A stretch of DNA of 64,000 nucleotides from positions 1,550,001 through 1,614,000 of the forward strand of contig CP060499.1 of assembly GCA_024760525.1 (NCBI GenBank), read 5' to 3'. Source of the DNA: Nitrospira sp. GTDB taxonomy: Bacteria > Nitrospirota > Nitrospiria > Nitrospirales > Nitrospiraceae. Shown one piece after another: positions 1-8,025 of the stretch (its first letter is position 1; every line of letters begins with the position of its first letter). The notes beneath the pieces were generated by a model that saw only the letters and a program-made list of their open reading frames with translations, made no database searches and was not told the DNA's origin. Both the position numbers and the translations under genes were made by a program.

Positions 1-367
1 GCGGCTCACCCGGGCACGACACGCTCGGTCTGGTGTTGTTGATCATCAAAATATGGTGCAGGTAATTTCTCGGCAATTCCTTTCCATCGACTGTGGAAAG
101 GGCCGACTTGAAGCCGATCAAATACTTGTCCTCAGGCAATTGGAAGTTGAACCGAGGCATGGAGTCACCCATATCGCCTTCGCCATGGCCCGTCGGAAGG
201 TCGATGGGACCAAAGGTCAGGGTCGCCGTATTTTCTCCATACGTAATCTTTGAGCCCACCTGTTTTTTCAGGGTGGGGATGGCATGATGTTCATGCCCAC
301 CACCGTCGGCGTAGGCTGAAGAGATCATGAAAAAGGTAGAGATAAACAACACGAGGGATCTGCGCAT
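1..367 (-). CDS. Secreted protein of unknown function, C-terminus beyond window
   Basis: The reading frame runs from ATG at 367 leftwards off the window edge, giving 122 codons without a stop. A GGGAGG Shine-Dalgarno lies 5 nt before the ATG. Residues 1-20 form a Sec signal peptide ending in SAYA. The mature part starts with a His-rich stretch (GGGHEHH) and ends at the edge with a LHHILMINNTRP segment followed by a Cys. His pairs in such a segment occur in some secreted copper or surface proteins, but I cannot assign a family from the fragment. It probably acts in the periplasm. Confidence 0.75.
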   Translation of the reverse strand, partial: MRRSLVLFISTFFMISSAYADGGGHEHHAIPTLKKQVGSKITYGENTATLTFGPIDLPTGHGEGDMGDSMPRFNFQLPEDKYLIGFKSALSTVDGKELPRNYLHHILMINNTRPSVSCPGEP

Positions 368-441
368 AAGACCTCCCAGAGGAAGTGAAGCAGTGATGTT
401 AAACCGGACTCCGATTTCGTGGTATGACTGAAAACAAACGA

Positions 442-462
442 GCCAGCTCATTGAACGCTGGC
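442..462 (-). terminator. Stem-loop terminator overlapping the stop of the NTF2-like gene
   Basis: A GCCAGC/GCTGGC stem with a 9-nt loop overlaps the TGA of the gene ending at 448. Read on the minus strand it is followed by a T-rich tail (TCGTTTGTTTT). The stem is short but GC-rich, so a Rho-independent terminator is plausible. Confidence 0.5.
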
Positions 463-1323
463 CGGTGACGGTGTCACTTTCTTCCAGTGATAGGTGCCGC
501 CGTGTTCCTTGGGCGGAATGTTTTTTCTCGTATCGACTCGCGTGTACCACCAGATTCCCTTTGCTTGCGTGCCGTCTTCCGAGAGGAGGACCTCAAAGCC
601 GCCTTCGCGGTCGTTGCCGGGCTGGTGCCAGGTCCCTTGCCACAGTCGGTTCTCAATTTTTGTTGTGACAAACCGTCCGCCGTGTTGCGTGTAGGGGCCG
701 TTCCCATTCTTGTCCAATGTCGCCTTGTAGCGTTTTTCGTCCTCGACTTCGAGAATATCCCATTCCCCACTCACATCCGGCATTGCGGCAGCCGCGCCAC
801 TGACAAGCTTTTGCGATCCTGCAGCCATCGACGGTGAAGCCAGCGGGCCTCCCAATTGAGCGGACCGAAACGATTCGTGCCACGACAACAGTTGCCAACG
901 GCCGGCACGGCGTTCGAGCACGCCCGTTTCTCTTAAGGGAAGTACCGTCCGTTTCACGGCGGATCCTTCGCCGACATAGCGAGTATAGTCGAGCTCCATC
1001 GTAAACCAGGCCAGGTCGCCTTTCGTCCAGACCTTGAGCTCAGTAATCGGGATCTCAATCTTCTGCGTGTTGACAAATTCTTCACGCATTTCTTGTTCAA
1101 ACTCCGGCCAGCCGACATATTTGCGACCACCGACCGAGTAACTGACGATATCGGCGTCATGCGCCATCAGGCGAGAAAGCGTCGGGAGATCTTTTTCGGC
1201 GTTGGCGCGTACCATCTGGCGAATGGCGGTTTCCGGATCGGGAGGTTCCGAGGCTCTCACGGTTGGAGCGAGACCGATGAGAAGGAGCAGGCTTCCACAA
1301 ACAAACGATCCCGCACGGGGCAT
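448..1323 (-). CDS. Secreted NTF2/SnoaL-like protein with a C-terminal beta domain
   Basis: The product has 291 aa. A longer frame reaches 1395, but ATG at 1323 has GGAG just upstream and begins a good signal peptide (MPRAGSFVCGSLLLLIGL..VRA). Residues about 30-150 look like a DUF4440/SnoaL-type NTF2 fold: a helix with MVRANAEKDLPTLSRLMAHDADIV, then strands ending in a GRWQLLSWHESF motif. Residues about 180-290 form a second, Trp-rich beta region that resembles no family I can name. Such NTF2 domains bind small ligands or act as minor enzymes; the substrate is unknown. It probably acts in the periplasm. Confidence 0.7.
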   Translation of the reverse strand: MPRAGSFVCGSLLLLIGLAPTVRASEPPDPETAIRQMVRANAEKDLPTLSRLMAHDADIVSYSVGGRKYVGWPEFEQEMREEFVNTQKIEIPITELKVWTKGDLAWFTMELDYTRYVGEGSAVKRTVLPLRETGVLERRAGRWQLLSWHESFRSAQLGGPLASPSMAAGSQKLVSGAAAAMPDVSGEWDILEVEDEKRYKATLDKNGNGPYTQHGGRFVTTKIENRLWQGTWHQPGNDREGGFEVLLSEDGTQAKGIWWYTRVDTRKNIPPKEHGGTYHWKKVTPSPASVQ

Positions 1324-1411
1324 AGAGAACTCCATAGGCTTGCCAAGTTTCAAATGACCAAGAAACGTACACGGCCTGATGGGCCATGTCAACAACGAAG
1401 TACGACCTGAC

Positions 1412-2161
1412 CTATCGACGGGCCACGACCACGACTGTCACGTTGTCTTCCCCTCCGCGATCCAGCGCCGCTGTAACGAGGCGCTCGCAGACCTGAGCGG
1501 GGTCGATGTCGCCATCGGCAAGAACGCGCTGAATGTCCTCATCCTCCAACATCTTGGTCAGACCATCCGAGCAGAGCAGTACAAGATCCTCATCGAGTAT
1601 GGGGAATGCTGCGATGGTGGGGTTTGCCGCCGCCGACACGCCCAACGCACGGGTCAGGACATGCCGTTCAGGATGGGTTTTCGCCGATTGCGGCGTTAAG
1701 ATACCGCGCTCCAGATATTTTTCGATCACACTATGATCTTTGGTCAGCGGAGTAAGCGTGCCCGATCGAAATCGGTAGGCGCGGCTGTCGCCGACATGAG
1801 CGAGATACGCAACCGGTGTTTGAGTCGGCACAATCGCGAGCAGCACAATGGTCGTGCCCATCCCTTTCAGCTTCGATTTCGATTTGGCTCGATCGAGGAT
1901 CGCCTCATGCGCCCGGCTGATCAGGTCAGTCAACACATCCGTCGGAGGCACCTGACCATTTCGAAGCAGGTCACTCGCCGACGCTGCTTGGGCTTGGATC
2001 GTCGCGATGGCCACCTGGGCCGCGATTTCGCCGCCGGCATGCCCGCCCATCCCATCCGCCACAGCCCAAATTCCCAAATGATCAATGATAGCGTACGCAT
2101 CCTGATTCATGGTGCGAACCAGGCCGATCTCGCTCCGACCGATGCCGATCCAAGCGCTCAT
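1412..2161 (-). CDS. PP2C-family serine/threonine protein phosphatase
   Basis: The product has 249 aa, the usual size for bacterial Stp/PrpC-type enzymes that dephosphorylate Ser/Thr using two Mn/Mg ions. Metal-binding motifs are all visible: NQDAY (Asp21), DGMGGHAGG (36-44), HVGDSRAYRFR, CSDGLTKMLED and the terminal EDNVTVVVV. No signal peptide or membrane segment is present, so it is cytoplasmic. These enzymes usually oppose a Hanks-type kinase, but no kinase gene lies nearby. The start has no strong Shine-Dalgarno. Confidence 0.93.
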   Translation of the reverse strand: MSAWIGIGRSEIGLVRTMNQDAYAIIDHLGIWAVADGMGGHAGGEIAAQVAIATIQAQAASASDLLRNGQVPPTDVLTDLISRAHEAILDRAKSKSKLKGMGTTIVLLAIVPTQTPVAYLAHVGDSRAYRFRSGTLTPLTKDHSVIEKYLERGILTPQSAKTHPERHVLTRALGVSAAANPTIAAFPILDEDLVLLCSDGLTKMLEDEDIQRVLADGDIDPAQVCERLVTAALDRGGEDNVTVVVVARR

Positions 2162-2374
2162 CGGGAATATGCCGGCTGAAGGCCGTTGGATAATGAGGAG
2201 AGACCAAACCGGTCAAGCAGGTCTTCCAGCAAGTGGCGTCCTCCGGCAGGCTCCGTGTCCGGAAGAAGGATGAAGTTGGAAGTGAGCATAGGGAGGGATT
2301 GTAACCTTGATTTCGCCTAGGAGACAAGCTAGAGTTCGTACCGCCACGAAGGTTGCAGTTGGTAGATTGCTGAC

Positions 2375-2758
2375 ATGATTGTGCCGGCGAAGCGAATCCG
2401 CATTACGATAGCTGGAGTTCGGCTGGAGGCGGAACTGAGAAAGACTAAGACGGCGGACCAAGTGTACGCGGCACTTCCGGTCAAGGCTGCCGTTAATACA
2501 TGGGGGGAAGAGTTTTACTTTCCAATTCCCGGAGTTCGCGACCATCGGGAAACGGCGACGACTCAGGTGAAGATCGGAGACATCGCCTTCTGGGGAGCGG
2601 GGCAGGTTCTGGCCATCTTTTTTGGGCGAACACCGATGAGTTTGGGTGCTGATCCAGTCCCGGCGGATCGAGTGAATATTATCGGAACGATTATAGGGGA
2701 TGCGACGCAACTCCGACGAGTAATGGATGCATCGACGATCCTAGTTGAACCGGGGTGA
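2375..2758 (+). CDS. Cyclophilin-like (TM1367-type) fold protein
   Basis: The product has 127 aa. The pattern of an opening beta strand (RIRITIAGVRLEAEL), a TADQVYAALP helix, a WGEEFYFPIP segment and GDIAFWGAGQVLAIFFGRTP matches the cyclophilin-like domain of Thermotoga TM1367 (DUF369 group). Prolyl isomerase activity has not been established for this group. The gene overlaps the following DUF507 gene region and is probably co-transcribed with it. Cytoplasmic. Confidence 0.75.
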   Translation: MIVPAKRIRITIAGVRLEAELRKTKTADQVYAALPVKAAVNTWGEEFYFPIPGVRDHRETATTQVKIGDIAFWGAGQVLAIFFGRTPMSLGADPVPADRVNIIGTIIGDATQLRRVMDASTILVEPG

Positions 2759-2763
2759 AGACG

Positions 2764-3045
2764 ATGCGGCTCTCGAAAGAACGTGTACGACATATGGCCG
2801 AGAGCCTCGCGGGGCATCTCCAAGGGGAGAAACATGTTGAGCTGGTCGGAGAACGCAAGGCATTCATCGATGCCCTCGATCAGGCCATTACGCACGAGTT
2901 ATCGGCAGAGGATCGTGTGAACGCAGAAGTGCGGCACATGCTGAAGGCGTATGAACAGCAAATCGAGCAGGGACAGGTTGACTATCAAAAGATGTTTCAG
3001 ATGGTGAAGCAGAAGTTGGTTCGTGAACGGGGCATCATTCTATAA
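2764..3045 (+). CDS. DUF507 family protein, copy 1
   Basis: The product has 93 aa. A GTG at 2755 would overlap the previous stop, but family members begin MRLSxERV, so ATG at 2764 is chosen. The all-helical sequence carries the DUF507 signature: an N-terminal MRLSKERVRHMAESL helix, a central AEDRVNAEVRHMLKAYEQQIEQG and a terminal KQKLVRERGI. Function is unknown. A second DUF507 gene follows 74 bp downstream, so the two products may pair. Confidence 0.85.
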   Translation: MRLSKERVRHMAESLAGHLQGEKHVELVGERKAFIDALDQAITHELSAEDRVNAEVRHMLKAYEQQIEQGQVDYQKMFQMVKQKLVRERGIIL

Positions 3046-3057
3046 AACGTGAAACGT

Positions 3058-3071
3058 GAAGCGTATTTCGT
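3058..3071. repeat. Dispersed intergenic repeat core, copy A
   Basis: The 14-mer GAAGCGTATTTCGT lies between the two DUF507 genes. It recurs with one change at 30739-30752, also intergenic. Here an ACGAGATACG at about 3088-3097 can pair with CGTATTTCGT (one G-T pair), giving an inverted-repeat structure. It may be part of a degenerate REP-like element. Confidence 0.4.
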
Positions 3072-3119
3072 GAAGGGCTTGCGAACGACGAGATACGAGC
3101 GGCCCACGTCGTGTGTCGC

Positions 3120-3395
3120 ATGTTGAGCGAGGAGAAGGTCAGTCATCTGTCCCATGTGGTTCTCACAGCTATCAAGAAAAATACCGGCACCAAGGTCAAG
3201 AGCGGGGACGAGCGGGTCTTGAAAGAGATCAAGCGGGTATTGGCTGCCGAGTTGGCGCAGGAACAGGAGATCGATCGAATAGTGAGAGCGAAGTTGTTAT
3301 CCTATTCGCGGGGCATTGTCGAAGGGAGTGCTGAGTGGGACGTGCTCTATCGGAAGACGTTCGAAGAGGAAACGCGCAAACACACGAAAACCTGA
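3120..3395 (+). CDS. DUF507 family protein, copy 2
   Basis: The product has 91 aa when started at ATG 3120 (MLSEEKVSHLSH), which aligns with the family N-terminus; a GTG at 3111 would add three residues. The sequence is helical, with KIKRVL-type and QEIDRIVRAKLLSYSRGIVEGSAEWDVLYRK segments that match DUF507 proteins. It is clearly paralogous to the gene just upstream. Function unknown, probably cytoplasmic. Confidence 0.8.
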   Translation: MLSEEKVSHLSHVVLTAIKKNTGTKVKSGDERVLKEIKRVLAAELAQEQEIDRIVRAKLLSYSRGIVEGSAEWDVLYRKTFEEETRKHTKT

Positions 3396-3413
3396 GGCAG
3401 AGGTAGCGCCGTT

Positions 3414-3860
3414 ATGGGAAGGACCATACAACGATTGGCAGTTCTGGGTGTCGTACTGATACTTGTAAGCGCAACCGCGTGCTCACAGAAGCGCAAGCCC
3501 CTCGTGCCGCTTGCGCTCGACGGGGAAGTGAAGTCTCAGGCTACGGTCTTGACGGAGCAGGGAACACAGGCCTACCAGGCGAAACAGTTCGAAGAAGCCA
3601 AGCGGTACTTTGAGCAAGCGGTCGCCGCGGCCCCGGAGTCCGGCCCTGCCCATTACAACTATGCCTTGGCATTGAATGCGCTGGGCGATTCGGACGTTGC
3701 TCGGCAACATTTTTTGGAGGCTGCAGATTTGTCTCCCGGAGACAAAACCATCTGGGATTCGCCGGCGCTCTCGCCGTACGGAAGTCCTGAAACCAAGAAT
3801 CGCACAAAATCGCGTCCCTATGGGACGACCCGGCCGAACTTTGGCGCCCCTCGCTATTAA
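3414..3860 (+). CDS. TPR-containing lipoprotein
   Basis: The product has 148 aa. A hydrophobic leader ends in the lipobox SATAC, so the mature protein would be lipid-anchored at Cys23. Residues about 45-110 form two tetratricopeptide units (QGTQAYQAKQFEEAKRYFEQ and PAHYNYALALNALGDSDVA). The C-terminal tail is polar and Pro/Arg/Tyr-rich. It is likely a periplasmic protein-protein interaction scaffold. Its stop overlaps an alternative upstream start of the peroxiredoxin gene. A relative lies at 5229-5636 on the other strand. Confidence 0.8.
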   Translation: MGRTIQRLAVLGVVLILVSATACSQKRKPLVPLALDGEVKSQATVLTEQGTQAYQAKQFEEAKRYFEQAVAAAPESGPAHYNYALALNALGDSDVARQHFLEAADLSPGDKTIWDSPALSPYGSPETKNRTKSRPYGTTRPNFGAPRY

Positions 3861-3874
3861 TGAAGGATGGATCA

Positions 3875-4342
3875 ATGACGAAAGAACTTGCAGTCGGAGA
3901 CAACGCGCCGGAACTCGCAATCCCGGACCAGCATGGGAAAACCGTGACCTTGAAGAACTTCAAGGGCAAACAGGTCGTGTTGTACTTCTATCCGAAAGAC
4001 GATACACCGGGGTGTACGAAGGAGTCTTGTGACTTTCGTGATGTGGAGTCGCAGATTCTTCGGGCGGGCGGCAGCATTGTGGGCGTGAGTCTGGACGGCA
4101 AAGAGTCCCACCAGAAATTCATCAAGAAATTCGGGCTCCCGTTTCCGTTGCTCAGCGATGAAGATGCCGCAATCTCGAAGGCGTACGGGGTCTACAAAGA
4201 GAAGAACATGTACGGGAAAAAGTATTGGGGCATTGAACGCAGCACCTTCGTCATCGATTCCGACGGCAAGCTCAAGGCGATTTTTCGGAAGGTCAAAGTC
4301 GATGGACATGCAGACGAAGTCCTCAAAGCACTGAAAGCATAG
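3875..4342 (+). CDS. bcp: Thiol peroxidase, Bcp/PrxQ-type peroxiredoxin
   Basis: The product has 155 aa, the usual length. It reduces hydroperoxides with a peroxidatic Cys in the motif YPKDDTPGCTKESCDF; the second Cys five residues on is the resolving Cys of the PrxQ class. The frame could open at 3860, but ATG 3875 has AAGGA at the right distance. Cytoplasmic, with thioredoxin as probable reductant. It is probably co-transcribed with the preceding TPR lipoprotein. Confidence 0.93.
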   Translation: MTKELAVGDNAPELAIPDQHGKTVTLKNFKGKQVVLYFYPKDDTPGCTKESCDFRDVESQILRAGGSIVGVSLDGKESHQKFIKKFGLPFPLLSDEDAAISKAYGVYKEKNMYGKKYWGIERSTFVIDSDGKLKAIFRKVKVDGHADEVLKALKA

Positions 4343-4359
4343 CGGAAAGTCCGTCGGCT

Positions 4360-5232
4360 GTGCAGTTTCCGGCCATCATCTCCTGCAGACTCTGGTTCCT
4401 TCTCATTTCTTGCTTCGGTATGTCCGTCAATGCCGCCCTCCTCGAGGCTGGGGAAAAAGTCGCTGCAACCATCCTCGTCAAAGATGCGCTGACGTCTCCC
4501 AATCAGCCGACCACCATTGAAGCGAAATTGATCACGAAGGGGTTTTTCACGAGTGCGATGCTCGGTGGAGAACCGCTCGAATTGGTGATCGATGGAAAAA
4601 CGGTCGCCACCGCCATGACCGGCGGGGATGGAAAAGCCTTCTTGGCCTATACCCCCAAGGCGCAAGGCCTGGTACAGGTTCACGTCCGTGTCGGCAACAG
4701 CCCACGAGTGGCGTCCACGGAGGGCCAAGCCAATCTGGTGATATGGGAAAAAAGAAATCCCATCATTATGATCGAGCTGTCTTCGCTGATCGAGGAATCG
4801 CCACCCAGTCGAGTGCCTGCCGTCGGATTGACGCTGGAATCAGCACAAAAACCGATGCCCGAGGCGGCGGATGAACTCGGGAAGCTCACACAGTTTTACT
4901 ACCGAGTCATCTATCTTGTCTTCTTGCCGGGAGGGAGGGATGGGTTTCAGGCGACCGCAGAAGCCAGAGACTGGCTCAAGACATACAAGTTTCCCACGGG
5001 CTATGTGATGGCGTTACCGCCGGATGCCAATGCCTTGGGAGCAAAAGTTGACGAGTTCCACGCTGCAGGTTGGAAGACGATCAAGACCGGGATCGGGCGC
5101 TCACGAATCTTCGCCGAGGCCTTCCTGCAACGTCGCCTCGACGCGATCATCGTTCCTGAACCACTAAAAGGCGAAATTCCGCGCAAAGCGAAAGTGGCGA
5201 AGGATTGGAAAGCCGTCAGGAAGAAGCTCTAG
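4360..5232 (+). CDS. Secreted protein with Ig-like and LNS2/HAD-like domains
   Basis: The product has 290 aa from a GTG start, with a signal peptide ending near SVNA. Residues about 30-130 look like a beta-sandwich (bacterial Ig or transthyretin type). Residues about 180-275 (RVIYLVFLPGG, ARDWLKTYKFPTGYVMALPP, GWKTIKTGIGRSRIFAEAF) resemble the later part of LNS2/lipin-type HAD domains. The canonical N-terminal DxDxT nucleophile motif is not visible, so phosphatase activity is doubtful. It is exported. The 3' end overlaps the convergent TPR lipoprotein gene by 4 bp. Confidence 0.6.
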   Translation: MQFPAIISCRLWFLLISCFGMSVNAALLEAGEKVAATILVKDALTSPNQPTTIEAKLITKGFFTSAMLGGEPLELVIDGKTVATAMTGGDGKAFLAYTPKAQGLVQVHVRVGNSPRVASTEGQANLVIWEKRNPIIMIELSSLIEESPPSRVPAVGLTLESAQKPMPEAADELGKLTQFYYRVIYLVFLPGGRDGFQATAEARDWLKTYKFPTGYVMALPPDANALGAKVDEFHAAGWKTIKTGIGRSRIFAEAFLQRRLDAIIVPEPLKGEIPRKAKVAKDWKAVRKKL

Positions 5233-5636
5233 TACCCGCCCATTCCCCCATACCCGCCTGGGCCGTAACTGGATGGCGAAGGAGGAGCGGTATGACTTCT
5301 ATAGGCACTCGAGTGAACGATGGCGGGGTTGGCCGGCGCGAGCTCAGCGGCTCTTTTAAAATGGGCCGTCGCCTCCGCATGAAGGCCCAGTTTGTCGAGC
5401 GTCAAGGCCAAATTGAAGTGAGATTCGGCAAGGTTCGGATCAGCTTCGGTGGCTGAGGTGAAGTGAGCTCTGGCATCCGGCCAATGCCCCATCTCATAGT
5501 GGGTAATCCCTTCCGCGTTGTGACGGACGGCGATGGCACTGCTTTCGGGAGCGGCGGGCAGCGGTGCGGGTGTGGACGCACAACCATAGTGCAGGAGAAC
5601 GAGGGTGAGTGCGGCGGTACATCGGACGAGATTCAT
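5229..5636 (-). CDS. TPR-containing lipoprotein
   Basis: The product has 135 aa. The leader ends in the lipobox LHYGC, predicting a lipid-anchored Cys19. Residues about 38-105 contain two TPR units (AEGITHYEMGHWPDARAHF and AESHFNLALTLDKLGLHAEA). The tail is Gly/Tyr-rich (GPGGYGGMGGY). GGGGGTGA precedes the ATG. It has the same architecture as the lipoprotein at 3414-3860, so the pair are probably paralogues. Partner unknown. Confidence 0.8.
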   Translation of the reverse strand: MNLVRCTAALTLVLLHYGCASTPAPLPAAPESSAIAVRHNAEGITHYEMGHWPDARAHFTSATEADPNLAESHFNLALTLDKLGLHAEATAHFKRAAELAPANPAIVHSSAYRSHTAPPSPSSYGPGGYGGMGGY

Positions 5637-5766
5637 AGTTCACCCCCTCGGTCCCTCGGACAAGGTCTGCGGTCATTCAGACGTTCTGTGTCGGCTGACT
5701 GAGTGCATGCTCAACGGGAGGAGCGCGCACCCAAACCTCTCCGTGTTGTTCCCGCGAGCGGCCTCC

Positions 5767-7104
5767 TTACTGAAGCTGGTACTTCGCCATGCGATAGCGA
5801 AGTGTGTTGCGCGTCATCTTGAGGAGACGGCTGGCTTCCGATACGTTGCCCGAGGTTTTTTTCAACGCCTCTTCCAGTATCTTCTTCTCCATCTCCTGGA
5901 ACGACAACCCAAAGGCCAGCAGCGACGGTCTGGGTTCTAGACTCAGGGTATCTGTTGAGGGACGGGCTTTCACAGAAGCCGGTAAATGGTGGGGCTCGAT
6001 CATCTCTTCTTTGCACGTAATCGTCAGCCATTCGACGACGTTGTGCAGTTCCCGGACGTTGCCGGGCCACTCGTGCTTCTGAAGAACGGCAAGAGTCGAT
6101 GGCGCAACGGTCTTGATGCGGCACCCGCGTTCCTTTCTGGCCCGATCCAAAAAAATCAGGAGAATCGGCTCAATGTCTTCAAGCCGCTCACGCAAGGGGG
6201 GAATGCGTAACTGATACACATTCAGCCGATAGTAGAGATCGAGTCGGAACCGGCCGGCTTTGATACGTGCGAGCAGGTCTTCATTCGTAGCGGCGATGAT
6301 TCGGATGTTCACTTTGTGGCTTCGAGTATCGCCCAACGGATCGATCGTGTGGTTTTCCAGCACCCGCAGGAGTTTGGCTTGGGCCATTGGGCTCATTTCT
6401 CCGATTTCGTCGAGAAAGAGCGTGCCCCCCTCAGCCATTTGAAAGCGGCCAGGCTTGGCCCGCTTGGCGTCGGTGAAGGCGCCGGATTCATACCCGAATA
6501 GTTCGGCTTCCAAGAGATTTTCAGGAATGCCGGCGCAATTCAGCGCAACCAGCGGACCGGCGGCTCGTGGACTCTCACGGTGAATGGCCTCTGCAAATAG
6601 TTCCTTGCCCGTTCCACTTTCTCCGGAAATGAGAACGGTCGCATCGGACGATGCCACTTCTTTGGCCAGTTGCTTCATCAGGTTCATTTGCGGCGAGACG
6701 CTGATGATCGAGGCGAACGGATCATGCGGAGAGAAGGATGGAACAGGCCAAGGTTGGTGAAGTGCTCGAGCAACGGCAGTCTGCAAATCTTCCAGAAGAA
6801 TCGGCTTGGTCAAGCAATCCGCCGCGCCGGCGCGCATGATCTCAACCGCGTCTTTGACGGAATCGCGATCCCCGATCGCAACCACAGCCGGGAATCCAGG
6901 ACCCTGGCGGGCATATTCAAGCAGGGGGGCCAGCGTATGCGGACTCCCTTCGCCGACAACCAGAGATGGCGAAATTTTCGACCAGAGAATAAGTCCCTCT
7001 GATACCGTGCCCGCCGAGTGCACGCTTGAGTGGGGAAATGCGGTTTGAAGGAGCCGCCTGAGACCGGGGTCTTTTGAGATCAAGAGGAACACGGGAAGGT
7101 TCAT
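5767..7104 (-). CDS. NtrC-family sigma-54 activator with degenerate receiver domain
   Basis: The product has 445 aa. Order: receiver-like domain (1-118), AAA+ sigma-54 activation domain (about 132-370), Fis-type helix-turn-helix (about 410-445). Walker A is GESGTGKE (161-168) and Walker B is TLFLDE (228-233). The sigma-54 contact loop reads GAFTDA (208-213) instead of GAFTGA. In the receiver the usual phospho-acceptor Asp aligns with Glu52 (PSLVVGE), the acidic pair is reduced to KD, the switch Thr is absent, and only Lys100 is kept. It may be active without phosphorylation. AAGGAG precedes the ATG. No histidine kinase is adjacent. Confidence 0.92.
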   Translation of the reverse strand: MNLPVFLLISKDPGLRRLLQTAFPHSSVHSAGTVSEGLILWSKISPSLVVGEGSPHTLAPLLEYARQGPGFPAVVAIGDRDSVKDAVEIMRAGAADCLTKPILLEDLQTAVARALHQPWPVPSFSPHDPFASIISVSPQMNLMKQLAKEVASSDATVLISGESGTGKELFAEAIHRESPRAAGPLVALNCAGIPENLLEAELFGYESGAFTDAKRAKPGRFQMAEGGTLFLDEIGEMSPMAQAKLLRVLENHTIDPLGDTRSHKVNIRIIAATNEDLLARIKAGRFRLDLYYRLNVYQLRIPPLRERLEDIEPILLIFLDRARKERGCRIKTVAPSTLAVLQKHEWPGNVRELHNVVEWLTITCKEEMIEPHHLPASVKARPSTDTLSLEPRPSLLAFGLSFQEMEKKILEEALKKTSGNVSEASRLLKMTRNTLRYRMAKYQLQ

Positions 7105-7160
7105 CGGAGTGCTCCTTATTTGGGACTCCTAAAGAACCAGTGCAACTTATTCTAAGCCTA

Positions 7161-7174
7161 CACCCATTTGGGTG
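7161..7174. promoter_or_regulatory. Palindrome upstream of the sigma-54 activator gene
   Basis: CACCCATTTGGGTG is a perfect 14-bp dyad about 57 bp before the activator's start. A TAGAAT hexamer lies just downstream of it in the minus direction, so it could be an operator. Short palindromes arise by chance, so confidence is low. Confidence 0.3.
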
Positions 7175-7307
7175 AGGAAGAAAAGGGTATAGATGAGAGG
7201 GGCAAGAATCCCAGGTGGCATTAAGGTGCTTGGAGCTCTGAGCAGCTTAAGTCCGGCGAGTCAATCTGGTTAGCTTCTTCTGGGTCTGGAGGATGGATGG
7301 GGAGGGA

Positions 7308-7348
7308 AAACGAGCTGTAGGTCGAACGGGTCGACCTACAGCTCGTTT
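7308..7348 (-). terminator. Rho-independent terminator of the cytochrome c gene
   Basis: Arms 7308-7325 and 7331-7348 form a perfect 18-bp stem with a 5-nt loop. It lies 32 bp beyond the stop of the cytochrome c gene ending at 7380. On the minus strand it leads into TTTTCCC. Confidence 0.8.
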
Positions 7349-7379
7349 CGAAATGCACGATGCTGGATGTCTTCAGCGG

Positions 7380-7838
7380 TTATTCAGCGTCATTACAGAA
7401 GGTCCGTTCGTAGGCAATAATCGTCCAGGCTTCCTCTTCGGTGAGCACGCCGCCCTTCACAAGGGCCGGCATGCCGGTGCCGGGACTCCCGTTCTTGACG
7501 ACCCAGAAGAGTTCCCCGTCGTTCCGCTTCTTATGAAACTTGCAGTTCGTGAAGTTTCGGGGACCCGGCGACAACAACATCCCACCGGCGCCTTCTCCGT
7601 TTCCGTTCTGGTTGTGACAATTCGCACAGGTGCCCTTGCCTTCATAGAGTTCCTTACCTTTGGCGAGCACCTCTGGTGTGACGGTTATTGGGCTCTTCAT
7701 TTTTCGTGCATCAGGACGTTCAGCCTCCGGAACACGCGGCTTTAGGGGATCGGCCTCGGGAGCTGCCCATCCGGCCGTACTCCACGAAGCAACGGCGACG
7801 ATACTGCACACGGTCATGATCAAACGCTTCCCTCTCAT
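7380..7838 (-). CDS. Periplasmic monohaem cytochrome c
   Basis: The product has 152 aa with a signal peptide ending in GWAA. Haem c attaches at CANCH (71-75); Met123 in TGMPAL is the likely sixth ligand, as in class I cytochromes. Two extra cysteines, Cys99 and Cys148, may form a disulphide; a cytochrome at 36084-36545 has the same pair. AAGGAGG precedes the ATG. It is a soluble electron carrier. Its position next to the haemoglobin and NirK-like genes suggests a role in that redox branch, but this is inference. Confidence 0.92.
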   Translation of the reverse strand: MRGKRLIMTVCSIVAVASWSTAGWAAPEADPLKPRVPEAERPDARKMKSPITVTPEVLAKGKELYEGKGTCANCHNQNGNGEGAGGMLLSPGPRNFTNCKFHKKRNDGELFWVVKNGSPGTGMPALVKGGVLTEEEAWTIIAYERTFCNDAE

Positions 7839-8025
7839 GATTCCTCCTTGATGATTAACCCACTCATGTTAACGTCAGATGGTTACCGGCGCCGCGTGTT
7901 CAGAGGCGCAGATTTTGAAAGTATGATAACACGGTATTGTCCTAAGTGGCAGCACCCCTGCCGAGTCGAAAGTGATCGGGGACGATGGAGAGTTGGAGGC
8001 TGGTTTAGGTGTCTAGGTGAAGACG

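Noticed and set aside
2082..2327. 81-codon minus-strand frame upstream of the PP2C gene
   Set aside because: It overlaps the phosphatase start in another frame and shows no protein-like pattern.
7216..7231. Possible sigma-54 promoter (TGGCATTAAGGTGC)
   Set aside because: GG and GC are one base too close for the -24/-12 spacing, and no gene starts downstream on that strand.
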